A stretch of 64,000 nt of DNA from Dipteris shenzhenensis (Eukaryota; Polypodiophyta; Polypodiopsida; Gleicheniales): the NCBI GenBank assembly GCA_047967505.1, contig CM106538.1. One strand, written 5' to 3'. A program made the translations under genes and the position numbers. A model generated the notes under the pieces. It was not told where the DNA came from and made no database searches. It worked only from the letters and a program-made list of their open reading frames with translations. Positions 43,725 through 54,495 of this stretch are shown here, one piece after another (position 1 is the stretch's first letter; each line of letters begins with the position of its first letter).

Positions 43725-44640
43725 AACTAGCTTGATTCCCCCTCTCAGCCTCCTCTTGCCTCCCTCCCCACCCCTCTCTCCTCCCTCCTCTCCCTCCCTC
43801 AGCCCCTCCCCCCCCCCCCTGCCCCCTATCTCGCTGCTCAGCCCCTTCTCCCACGCCCTCTCCCCTCGCCCCCTAGCTTGCAAGGTGGAATGGGAAGTCT
43901 GAAGGGTGGCCAACTATGTCACCTCAGCCTCAATTGTGTCCATCACGTTTCTCAAATCTTCATACTTGAATAGGAGTGAGCTGCTGAGCTCCCCATCCTG
44001 CTGCCCCCTGCTGCCCTCCGTCCTACACCCCTCTCCCCTCCCTCACAGCCCTTCCCTTCCCCTCCCTCCTCCTCTCCCTGCCAGCCCCTCCTCTCCTAGC
44101 CATCCCCCCTCCTCCCAGGCTACTGCCCCTCACCCGCTGCTGTACCCCCCTCTCCCTCTCCCACTGCTGTCCCCCCCTCTACCTCTCCCGTTGCTGTCCT
44201 CCCCTTACCCCGCTCCCTTCCCTCCCTACCCCCGCTATCTCTCCGTCCCTACCCCGCCACCTCTCCCTCCCTCTTGCTCCCTTCCCCCCCTAACCCCACT
44301 ACCTCTCCCTCCCTACCTCGCTACCTCTCCCTCCCTACCCTGCTCCCTTCCCCTCCCTACCCCGCTCCCTTCCCCTCCCCTTGCTGCTTTCCCCGCCTCT
44401 CCCTACCCCCCCACTGCCCCTCCTTCCTTACCCCGCTGCCCTCTCCCCTCCTCTCCCTAACCCCCTACTGCCCCTCCTTTATTTCCCCATGCTCCTTCTA
44501 GTCCCCTCTACCCCTACCCCGCCTCCCTTCCCCTCCCCCGCCCCTACCTTCTGCCCCTCCCTCTGCCCCTTTCTCAGCCTCTGCATCACGACCTCCCACC
44601 CCTCCCCCCCCCCCCTCTCTTCAACCCCTGACGGAACAAG
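43725..44640 (+). promoter_or_regulatory. Pyrimidine-rich 5' region of LINE 1
   Basis: Nearly 0.9 kb of plus-strand sequence is built of CCCCTCCCT, CTACCCCGCTCCC and similar phrases, interrupted briefly at 43880-43990. It ends just upstream of LINE 1 ORF1. The same composition, on the LINE sense strand, lies upstream of ORF1 in LINE 2a (56560-57240), so I take it as the LINE's 5' UTR, where an internal promoter would be. Long open frames through it are low-complexity and not genes. Confidence 0.55.
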
Positions 44641-44727
44641 CGAGAGATTTTTTCTCTGTTGCAGCAGGATTGTCGAATGGACAGAGCATCTTCGTGTTCG
44701 TGTCGGCCATTCCACCTTGATTGATGA

Positions 44728-46074
44728 ATGGGTTCCCATTCAGCCAATCCTCGACCGCTTCCACCGGCAGCAAAAACAATTACCTTTTCCAAAGACGAGC
44801 TTCAGCAACTCAAGACAGACTCAGAGCAGGTTGCTCGCATCCACGGTTCCCACCCCTCCAAGCTACATGCTAGGGATTGGATGCTTTCGGCTTTACCTGG
44901 AGACCTCACAGGGCACCTCACCGATGTTCGTCTGCTCAAACGAGGCTTCCTCCAAGTGGTTTTTGATTCTCATGAGTCAGCACGTTCAGTACTCAAGGCT
45001 AGTCCTTTGGCATTGAGCTCCAGGAGGATCTTTTTGACACCCTTCAGTTTGAGTTTCGACCCAGTAGATGAAGATAGCAAGGTTACCTCACTTTTCATCA
45101 GGTTCCCCGGCCTTCCTCAGGTCTACCATCGACTCTTACCGTATATAGGAGCTATTTTTGGGTTGGTCACAGAGATCCCCCCCCTCCTTGGCATGCCCCC
45201 TTCACCAGCAAAGGCTGTCAGATCGGATGGGGTGCCACGAGTCGTCTCTGACCCTGATATTACAGATGATCACATTATGCTTCAGCGACCAGATGGTTCC
45301 TTTTTTCAACAGAGAGTTGAGGTTGCTCGGAGACAGGATCAGTGTAGGATTTGCAGGACCCTTGGGCACTTCGCCAGGGATTGCCCAAGGAAGAAGAAAA
45401 GGCCCAAACGGTTTATTCCGCCTTCTCATCCTACTTCTACACATGCTACCAAAGCCCCCCCTTCTCGCCCATGACCTTCGCGACCAACCCCTAGACCTGG
45501 ACCCTTTTCTTCAGCGCGCACAGTACAATCAGTACCTCATTGGATGCCTGTGAGGGTTGCTGACACTCCGCCACCTCTACGAGGCACCTCAGACCATTCT
45601 CAGTCACATACAGGTGATATTCCAGCAGGCGTAGATGTGGTTGCCCCAGTCCCCCCACCTGCTCATCAGGAGGGGCAACCCATTTCTTCAGGTCCTATCA
45701 CTGATCTTCCTAATCAGCACCCTCCCTCGATGAGTCACTCTTCACCTCTTGATAGAGGTAAGGGGGTTTTTTCTCCTTCTCCCTCAGGTGCAAGGATTCT
45801 TCGCACTCCTATGCCAGTTCCCTCCTACAGGAACTCTTTTGCAGTACTGGCAGATTTGGCAGAGTTTGAGACAGAGGAGGAGTTTGTACCCTCTACCTTG
45901 GGGGAGCCGGTTATTGGGATTCCGTTGGACAAGGCTTCCCCCTCTGCTGGAGTTGGTTTTCTTTCACTAGTTGATTTCCCTCCGCTTGACAGGAGGACGC
46001 TTTCAGAGGAGAGGATTTTCTCCACCACCAGGTCAGGTAGGGCCTTTCACTCGGCCTCCTCCTCCCGTCGATGA
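44728..46074 (+). pseudogene. LINE 1 ORF1 (DUF4283 plus zinc knuckle)
   Basis: ORF1 encodes the LINE RNA-binding protein. From the ATG at 44728 it has a DUF4283-like domain (residues 20-150: RDWMLSALPGDLTGHL, VVFDSHESARSVL, FIRFPGLP) and a CCHC knuckle CRICRTLGHFARDC (about residues 207-220). A proline/serine-rich region ends at RSGRAFHSASSSRR. One in-frame TGA at 45472-45474 interrupts it. It ends at TGA 46072-46074, overlapping the ATG of ORF2 as ATGA. Confidence 0.85.
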
Positions 46075-48843
46075 GGATCGTTAGTTCATCGCCGCCGTAG
46101 GCAGCTGATTCGTAACCAACTCCATCCAGGTGTTTCAGGTGGCCCCATTGATATCCTTATGCTCCAAGAGCATAAGCTGGATGGTAGAGATTGTGCCAAG
46201 TCAGGTAACCTTCTTTCTGGCCATACTTTTTTGGGCACCTGCCTTGGGCACCAGGGGAGGCATTTGCATTTCTACCTCTTCTTCGATGCTCCCCTTGGTC
46301 ATTGGACACGGAGTCGTAGTCCCCTCTAGAGTACAGTGGATTATTTTGATGATTGGTGGGCTTAAGGTTGGCTTCCTTAACCTTTATGCACCCAACTTGA
46401 GAGGGGATCGTGTCCTCCTTTGGAATGAGTTGCTCTCTTGGTCACATATTGCAGATTCTTGGATTATTGGGGGCGATTTCAACATGGTTGAAATGCCTTC
46501 AGACAAAAGAGGGGGTAGGGAGGGTGGCACTCACTCCCTGGAGAGAGCAGCATGGGATGCCTTCCTTTTTCAGTTCAGTGGCAGAGATGTTTGGTATGAT
46601 GATGCTTTTCACACTCAGCCACAATCTCTTCTGTTTTCTTGGTCGAACAAGAGAGTAAGGATGCCTATCCACGCAGGGATTGACAAATTTTATGTGGATG
46701 ATTGGGCACTGGACAGAGGTGGGACAGTATGCATCAGCACTGGGGTGTCCACTTCAGATCATTTTTCGGTTGTTTTGGTGGTTTTAGAGCCTCGGACGAG
46801 AGGCCGCTCTGCCAGTATCAGGATTCCAAATGCCTTCTACGCAAAGGAGGGCCTCACACAGGCAGTGCTACGGATTTGGGTTTCTCACCTGCAGGGTGGG
46901 CAGTCATCCCCATCAGATGTGGCTGCAGCCCTCACTAACATTAGCAGCTTTTATAATTCTGTTGCTAGTATTAGGAGAGATGAGATTCGTAGGAGAGAGA
47001 TTGCCATTCGACAGCAGCTGGCAAACTCTTCAGACAGAAGAGCCGAAACGGCCTACAGATGCTTGGATTTAGGAGCGCCTTGCTGCAGCAAGGGCTCATC
47101 AATAGACACTTTTAGATCAGAGAGCAGAGTATGCCTTTCACGCCAGAGAGTTTTTTTGGATGCAGATCGGAGGTAGAGTCAACAAGTAGTTCTTCTCTAC
47201 TCTCGGCTCTAGACATAGTAGAGAAAGTGTTTCGCAGCTTGTTGACTCAGACGGGATACTTCAAACACATCTAGATGCCGTCATGCAGATTGCTTCAGAT
47301 TACTATGCCTCCCTTCTGACTGCAGATCCTGATTCACAGGCCAGAGATGATGCTAGACAGGTTATTTGGCAGCATATTCCTATGTTGGTGGATAGAGGTA
47401 TGAGAGCCTCACTTGATGCACGCTTCACCAACATAGAGTTCAAGACCGCTCTTACTACCCTTCATAAGGGTAGTTGTCCAGGGTCAGATGGGCTTACACC
47501 TTTTTTTATTATTTTTTGGGATCAGATTGGGGATTACATCACCTCAGCCCTGCAGGGCGTTTGGGACTCAGGTGAGATGCCGGACTCACTCTCGCAGGGT
47601 CTCATTCATCTTATCCCAAAAGGAGGTTGCAGAAATTTAGTATCTCGCTGGAGACCGATCACCTTACTAGGCACTTTATATAAGATCTTGGCAAAAGCCA
47701 TCAGCTTGCAATCGCAACCCATCCTGCCAGATCTTATTATACATGACACACAGACAGGCTTTGTCCATGGCAGAAGCATTTTTGATAACATATTCTCATT
47801 TTGGGAGGCTTCTGAGTGGGCTATGCATGAGGGCCATAGACTGGCAATTCTACTCCTGGACTTCGAAAAAGCATATGACAGGGTAGATTGGGGTTTTCTA
47901 GAAGGAAGCCTCCTTCACTTTGGATTTTCAGATTTGTGGATTAGAGGGGTTCTTGGTCTTTACAGGTCAGCCCATAGCCAGGTACTCATTGGTGGAGTCA
48001 GGGGAGACAGGTTTCAGATATCCAGATCAGTTCGACAGGGATGCCCTCTAGCCCCCTTTCTATTCTTATTCATGGCTAAAGCTATGAGCCTCTATATTAG
48101 AGCTCAAGCTGATATTTTTGGGCTGAGACTTCCATTGAGACAAGAAGAGGAGTTGTTGGACAGTGAGCTAGCAGATGACACAGCTACTTTTTTGGATGCC
48201 ACTCCACAGACACTGACCTCTTTCACGATAGCCTTGGATTTATTTTGCATTGCAGAAGGGGCTCACATTAACTGGAACAAATCCAATGGTTTCTGGATTA
48301 GTGATGAGGACACTCGAGATTGGGGTGCTGATATTGGCTTTACTTGGATTCAGAGGGGTGTCTCCGTCAGGTATCTTGCATGCCATGTTGGGGTGGGCAT
48401 TTCTCCAGCACAGCAGTTGGCTCCCGTGTTGGGAGCATCAGGAGGAAACTCCTATTTTGGAGTTCGGCCGTGACCTTGCATCCAAAGTGGTGATTGTATA
48501 CCAGGTACTATTGGCTATAGCTTGGTTTGTTTGCTCTTGTTGGTGCCAATCTACAAGCAGTATCATTCAGCTCAAGAGACCTATCAGGAATTTTTTGTGG
48601 AGTGGATTAGACGGCACTTCAGATGTGATAGCCAGGGTGGCTTGGGAGACTCTTATTCTACCCACTAAGGTAGGGGGCCTCAATATTATTGATCCAGACT
48701 TGCAGTGTAGAGCCTTGCTCTGCAAGATGGTGGTCAGAGGTTTGATGCTTTGTCAGGAGCCTTGGAAGGATTTTTTCTTACGTAGTATACAGACATGCAC
48801 ACCTTCTCACGGAGGAGATTGGAGTTGTTGGCTGGCAAAGTAG
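46071..48843 (+). pseudogene. LINE 1 ORF2 (endonuclease and reverse transcriptase), 3' truncated
   Basis: ORF2 nicks the target and copies the LINE RNA there. From ATG 46071 the endonuclease has ILMLQEHKLDG, NLYAPN, SWIIGGDFNMVE, IDKFYVDDWAL and STSDHFSVV, with early frameshifts. Reverse transcriptase (about 47420-48300) has CPGSDGLTPFF, LIPKGG, WRPITLLGTLYKILAK, HDTQTGFVHGRSIFDNI, LLDFEKAYDRVDW, RQGCPLAPFLF and LADDTA, where Y of YADD is L. A frameshift near 48430 precedes NFLWSGLDG and ETLILP. It stops at about 48829, where Ty3 element G begins, so the zf-RVT tail and 3' end are missing. Confidence 0.9.
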
Positions 48844-49229
48844 ATGGGCAAATCAATCTAGGTATCCTGGTTAGGTTGAGCAAGTAGAGCACCTATTGTC
48901 CACCCACTAGCATCCACATGGACATGAAAAATGACATCCCAATCTGGCTGCTTGAGGATGGGGGCCTTCACCAGGCGATGCTTTAGATCATCAAAAGCTA
49001 GTTGTTGTGGGGTGGCCCGAACAAAAGATTGGTCTTGATATAGGAGTTCTGTCAATGCAACAGCAATGTCGGCATAGAAACGTATGAACCTTTGGTAATA
49101 GCCTACATGCCCCAAGAAATATTTCAACTCTTTGGGTGTACGAGGGATAGGCAATGAGATAATCACCTCTACCTTGGCGGGGTCAGTAGTCATGCCCTCA
49201 GCAGAAACAATATGACCAAGGAGAACACC
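48829..49229 (-). pseudogene. Ty3/gypsy G, reverse transcriptase end and RNase H (3' truncated)
   Basis: On the minus strand: MTTDPAKVEVIISLPIPRTP, LKYFLGHVGYYQRFIR, then RNase H with HVHVDASGWTIGALLAQP and the text for DLPIYFAS after one stop. The element is truncated here against LINE 1. To the right it is interrupted by the DNA transposon, and it continues at 50258. Integrase is absent. Confidence 0.85.
49221..49229. repeat. Left 9-bp target duplication of DNA transposon copy 2
   Basis: GAGAACACC is repeated exactly at 50258-50266. Removing the insert and one copy restores the Ty3 frame. Confidence 0.9.
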
Positions 49230-50257
49230 GGATGCGTCAATTTTATGAGCAAAAACCTATGAGCATATTTATACGAGCGTGGTTTTCAAGAGATTTTAAA
49301 AATAGTATTTCTTTAGGAAACATGGTTTTTACACTTTTATTTTCATTACAACTAGATCCCTTTATCATAAAAATATACAGACTAGTCACTCATTCATTTT
49401 TACATAACATAAATCTTCTTATTCATAGACATCCCTTTGTACCCTTGTTATTACCTTAAAAAAGTATTGAAAAATAATTCATTTAAGAAACCTCCCTCAT
49501 AATCACTCTCAATATAATAATATTATACATAAATAATTACTTATTAAACACATTTATATCATATGGTAATATCTTTCAAGTGTTTTTATAGTATTAATAA
49601 CAAGATATTTATGGACATGTTTCTATAGAAGTTTAAATTACTGTAAATAAGTATTAACTTGGGCTTATATATCACTCTCATAAAATACATGTAATATTTA
49701 ATACTATATATGTAAGGTTTTCCAAAATATAACTCCATAGATGTGCTCAAATGGGGTTTTCCGATCAATTTGAGTGGCTGAATGACTATATTTGGACATT
49801 GGATGTGAAAGTTATGTCACTTTTTAAAAGTGTTGTCCAAGGTAGTTTCGCCAGCGAAACTACCTTGAAAGACCTTGTTCAAAGGGGTTTTGCTGGCGAA
49901 ACTACCTTGATGGCTTGCTTCAATGAGTTTTCTTTGGAGAAACCCTTTCATGAAGATAGGTTGAGAGAGGTTTTTCAATGTCACCCCCTATTAAGTAAAA
50001 AGTTGTAAGAAGGATCATAAGGGAATTTTCATAGAGAAGTCTACTCTACATGTGGGTTTCTTCAAAAGCCATCCCATTATGTTCTCACCATTCCCAAAGA
50101 TTCACATAAATATTCGTGTATAAAATAGGCATTCCTATAATACTTTTCATATTTCTAAGTGAAACTACGTTTTCTTCTGATCCATTTTTGTCATATTTTT
50201 GCATAGTTGGAAGCTTTTTTTTTCCTTCGCTCGGACGCTCGGAAAATCCTCGTCCCC
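49230..50257. mobile_element. Non-autonomous DNA transposon, copy 2 (Mutator-like)
   Basis: This 1,028-bp copy is similar throughout to 7913-8931. It starts GGATGCGTCAATTTTATGAGC and ends GGAAAATCCTCGTCCCC. Flanking 9-bp duplications GAGAACACC fit Mutator-like transposition. TG...CA LTR ends are absent, which argues against a solo LTR. The internal palindrome (49837-49868) is kept with one arm-end mismatch. No transposase is encoded. Confidence 0.82.
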
Positions 50258-50601
50258 GAGAACACCTTGGAGTGTGAGAAAGAAGCATTTGTCAGGGTTC
50301 AAACACAAGCGCACTTCTCTGCACTTATCAAAGACCCATCTCAACTTATGTAGATGATCATTTTGTATGGCCTGATCAAGATGGGAGGTGGTTTTACCAT
50401 TAAAAATAGAGAAGTCATCTAGAAATACCTCAAGAAACTTGCCGATATTCTCCTGAAAGAGTTTGGTTACAGGTCGTTGAAATGTTGCAGGACCATTACA
50501 TAATCCAAAGGGCATCGCGTATGTTTCCCATTGAGTGATAAAGGTAGTCTTGGGCTGATCTTGTTCTTTCATGCGGACTTGGTTGTACCCGCTATATCCA
50601 T
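50258..50601 (-). pseudogene. Ty3/gypsy G, reverse transcriptase palm
   Basis: On the minus strand: VRMKEQDQPKTTFIT, YAMPFGLCNGPATFQRPV and FLEVFLDDFSIFNG, holding the FLDD catalytic box. It then has CLNPDKCFFLTLQGVL and is cut by the DNA transposon. The right end is the 15-bp target duplication of LINE 2a (50587-50601). Confidence 0.88.
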
Positions 50602-50732
50602 TTTTTTTTTCCGAAAAAACAGTGCTGATTATATTATTTCGAAAACAAGATACAAGAGGTCAGTTTTGCAACTGACGGGGCTGCGTTCACAAATCGGACG
50701 CAGAGCCCAAAAAGGAAACAGAAAGCTCTCTC

Positions 50733-53700
50733 TCACGGAGGGATCAGGCGAGTGTGAATGAATAGCCAGAGAGGTGGTGAATAGCGCCACTGAAGGCCCT
50801 GAGAAGTATGCACGAAGAAGAGGCCCTGCGTATCCCAATCACAGAGGAATCGTCTCTGCTTCTCCCGGCCAGCCCGGGAGTCTCCCTGTATCTGGTCCCA
50901 CTGGCCTCTGAGTGTGTGTATAATCTCACTCCAGATGTCGGTCATGACCTGGGCAGTCGAAAGAGAGGTGCCACCGAGTATCTGCGCGCAGCGCGAAGTC
51001 CAAATGTGCCATCCAGCGATGCTGCTAATAATCTCCCAGACTGGCTGCCTCTCCTGAGATCCTGTGTCAGCCTCTGCCAGGTGCGGCGGAATGCCCTCTA
51101 GCGGCCCCCAAGTCCCCTGTGTGATAAGGAACATGGGGTTCTGCGGGCCTGCCTCGAACAACTGATGAAAGCCAGGTGTGGTGCTGCTCCAGCAGAACGC
51201 GCCCCAAGTGATCACGATGCTGCGCGAGTAAGGATCCCGAAGGTCCACCTCCACACTTCCTGGGCTCGAGTGCAGCTCCACAGGCAGTGTTTTGGTGACT
51301 CCTCGTCCTCATGACAGATCTGACAAAGTCCATCCTGACCAACCTGCCGCAACCAGCTCCCCACTGGAAGACCCTTGTGGGCGAGTAGCCAAAGGAAGTA
51401 GGAAATCTTCCGCGGCCGCCAGCTCTCCCACAAGGCCTTCCAGAAGGCTTGCAAAAATATCCTGGAGATACCCTGAGCATACCAACTGGGCCGCTGGGTG
51501 GGCGAGCGGCTCTGCATCCTCCCAAGAACTCTCCTGCCCAATGTCGTGCTGTAAGCGAAGAAAGGGGTCGGCCCCTGGCCTGCCGCAACCTCTGGCCATC
51601 TCCACTCACCTGGGTCCCAATCAAGCTCTGACAAGGCCCGCCCCTCCCAAAGCCAGAGTCGCCATACCTGCAGCTGATCCTGCTCTATACTAGGATCTGT
51701 CCGCCAAACCTTTCCCACGAGGCCTACAACCCGAACCCTCTGCCACGGGAGAAGGGGGCACACCCTCTCTCCTGAGTCGGCCGTCCCCCGAAACCGCGAA
51801 GAAGGAAACAGAAGTGTCGTCCAACCGGCCTGCAACCACCAATGGGATGCCACGGGGGGTGAACTGTCCAAGCCAACGGTCATCACCAGGCATGAGGATC
51901 TGAATCTCAGGTGGAGCCAGCCAACCGGTAGGAATCGCTCCGTCTATCTCTGTGCGTCTCGCTTGAGCTCCACGGACACCTCCAGCTGCGGCCGCTAGAG
52001 CAGCGGTCTCCAAGTGTCTGTAAGTGTCCCTCCAAACTCGAAGGGACCGGGCTGGCCCCCGCATCCAACTGTCCCACATGATATGTGACCTCTCCCCCAA
52101 CTAAAGGCCCAAGACATCTCTAACCTGATCGTTCCAGATGAGCGGCTGGCGGTCGATCTCCTCCTGACAGCTAGGAGGGGACTGGATGAGGCTGAGACGG
52201 AGTCGCCTCCAAACCAAGAGCAGGCTACGAATGAGCGGGGAGCGGGGGTGAGTAAGCGGTGCAAAGGTGAAGATCCACCGAAGGGACATTAGCCACTCAC
52301 CACCTCGGCGCGGGACGCAAGAACCGATCCCCTGCTGAAGTAACATCTTCCACGTCTGCCCCCCCGGGGTCAAACCGCGGATAACTAACTTGCCCAGCAG
52401 GGCCTGACTCTGAAGCTCAGGATCAATGACCCCCAAGCCACCCTCAGCCTGCGGAAGAATGACTGTCTGCCAGGCTACCCTGGCTCTGGTATCTCTGAGG
52501 CCATCCCCCCCAGACCACAAGAAATTCCAAACCAACCTCCTGAGCTGAGCCACACTGGATCTCGAGAAGCACCAACAGGAGGCCACATACCATGCCGTGG
52601 CCAGGAGAACCTGGTTGACTACAAGAGCACGTCCTGCAAGAGAGAGCTTAGCAGTGCTCCAGAAAGCCAGCTTCCGTCGAATGGAATCTAGCACCGGGAG
52701 AAACTGCTGAGCTGGCGTGATGTCCAGGCCGACCTGAAAGCCGAGATATCAGGCTGTCTGTCCCCGCGGGATCCATCTGAAACCCAAAAATCTCCCCCAC
52801 TGTGAGCATGCCCCAGGGTTTGTGAGGAAACCAACTGATTTGTTCCAGTTGATTTTCGCACCGGCTGCCGAGCAGAAGACCTCTAAGGCCAGCCTCACCC
52901 TCTCCAGCATCATCTCATCATCCTGAACATACAGTGCTGTGTCATCTGCATACTCCGAGTCCAGGAGCTCCGTATCCTCCCTGACGGGAAGGCGAACACC
53001 ACGGATCTCGGTCGACCTCGCCCGAAGGTAGTATGTCATCGCCTCGGCGAAGAAGAGAAACAGGTAAGGAGCGAGAGGGCAACCCTGACGCACTGATCTC
53101 TCCAAAAGAAATCGCTCTCCCATCCTGCCGCCGATCATGACCCTGCTGGAAGCTGTCCTGTATAGCGCTGAGATACCCTGAATCCATCCTACTGGGAATC
53201 CGAGTCTCTCCAAAGTACCTTCCAAGAATGACCAGTCCACTCGATCGTAGGCCTTCTCAAAGTCGAGAAGTAGGATGGCAAGGTGCGACCCACTGTGCTG
53301 AGCCCACTCCGCCGCCTCTGAGAAGGTGAAGACATTATCCAGGATACTGCGATCTTGGACAAAGCCTGTCTGAGTGTCATGAATGAGGTCAGGAAGTAGA
53401 GGCCGAACTCTGGCGCTGATCATCTTGGCAAGGATTTTGTAGGCAGTGGTGAGGAGAGTGATCGGGCGCCACTGACGGATCTCCTGTCGGTCTCCTCCCT
53501 TCGGGATGAGGCAAATCAATCCCGAAGAGAGGCTCTCTGGCATATGTCCGCTGCTGAAAATCCTCTGTAGGGCTGCTAGGAGGGGCTGATGGATCTGATC
53601 CCAGAAAGAGGTGAAGAAAGCGCGAGAGAGCCCATCCTCGCCAGGGCATTTCTGCCCATCGATGGCCATCAAGGCCTCCTGCATCTCAACAATAGTGAAC

Positions 53701-54495
53701 GGTGCCATCAACGTCGCCTGCATGCTGGGCTGAACAAGGGGGGGAATATGCCTCCACACCTCCTCGCGGGAACGTCTAGTGCGAGGGGCAAGCTGCTCCT
53801 ACTGAAAAAGAGTCCTGTAGAAGTCGGTAGCCAACCCCAAGACCTCTTTCGGATCAGTAACGATGTGCCCCTCCGCTGTCCTAAGACTCCGGAGCTGATC
53901 ACCTGCTGCCCTCTGGCCATGCGTCCTGAAGAACTCTCTGCTCATCCGGTCACCCTTCCGAGCCCAGTAGGAGAGGGAGGCGTGATAAGAAAACTCTGAG
54001 CGGCGCTGGAGGGTCTCCTCAAGAAGGGCTCTGTCACGAAGGGCCTGGATCCGAAGCTCCTCCGAACCCGGAGCTACCTGCTGGAGTCGCTGAATGGAGG
54101 CGAGGTCCCTACGAAGAGCTCTCTCTCTGCCCCACCACTCCTGGCGAACCTGAAGGGCTGCGAGCTGGCAAATCTGGCTGGACTCCTGCAAAGCTTGAGC
54201 CACCGACTCTACCAGATCCACGCACTCGCCCCAATCTCTGTCCCAAAGGCTATCGATACTACTGCGCACCTCCTCCCTAGAGAAAATGGAATCGGGAATC
54301 CTGCACGAACGGGGAGGAAGGGACTGAGCTGCCGAGTCTATGGGCCACTGAAAGCTTATGCTCCTGGAGCAAGAGTAAATCCAAGCGACCAATCACTGCT
54401 GGCTGAAGTTCCTATCTCAAGATGAGCTTCCTAGGACCACGGGTGCCAGAAGAATGAAACCTGTTCACGTTCCAGGAGACAAGGTGTAAGCTCAT
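50733..54495 (-). pseudogene. LINE 2a ORF2 (reverse transcriptase and zf-RVT; endonuclease deleted)
   Basis: ORF2 starts at ATG 54495 (MSLHLVSWNVNRF) and has LLLLQEHKLS. It then jumps to the post-endonuclease text DSAAQSLPPRS: relative to LINE 2b about 610 bp coding the rest of the EEP domain are missing at about 54345. Reverse transcriptase follows an in-frame TAG (53799-53801) and has CPGEDGLSRAFF, LIPKGGDRQ, LLDFEKAYDRVDW, RQGCPLAPYLFL and catalytic YADD (plus-strand 52941-52952). A TGA near 52749 and a stop at 52101 are private to this copy. The C-terminus has a zf-RVT domain (KISYFLWLLAHKGL, LCQICHEDEESPKHCLWSC) and a GWHIWTSRCAQ tail. The stop is at 50733. Confidence 0.92.

Noticed and set aside
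43906-44739. Proline-rich plus frames of 184 and 211 codons
   Set aside because: These are a compositional artefact of CCT/CCC repeats upstream of LINE 1; the last part overlaps the real ORF1.
44479-44739. Minus-strand glycine-rich frame opposite the start of LINE 1 ORF1
   Set aside because: It is the complement of the pyrimidine-rich leader and carries no motif.
49230-50257. Interpretation as a solo LTR
   Set aside because: The ends are GG...CC rather than TG...CA, and the exact 9-bp target duplication is too long for LTR integrases (4-6 bp).
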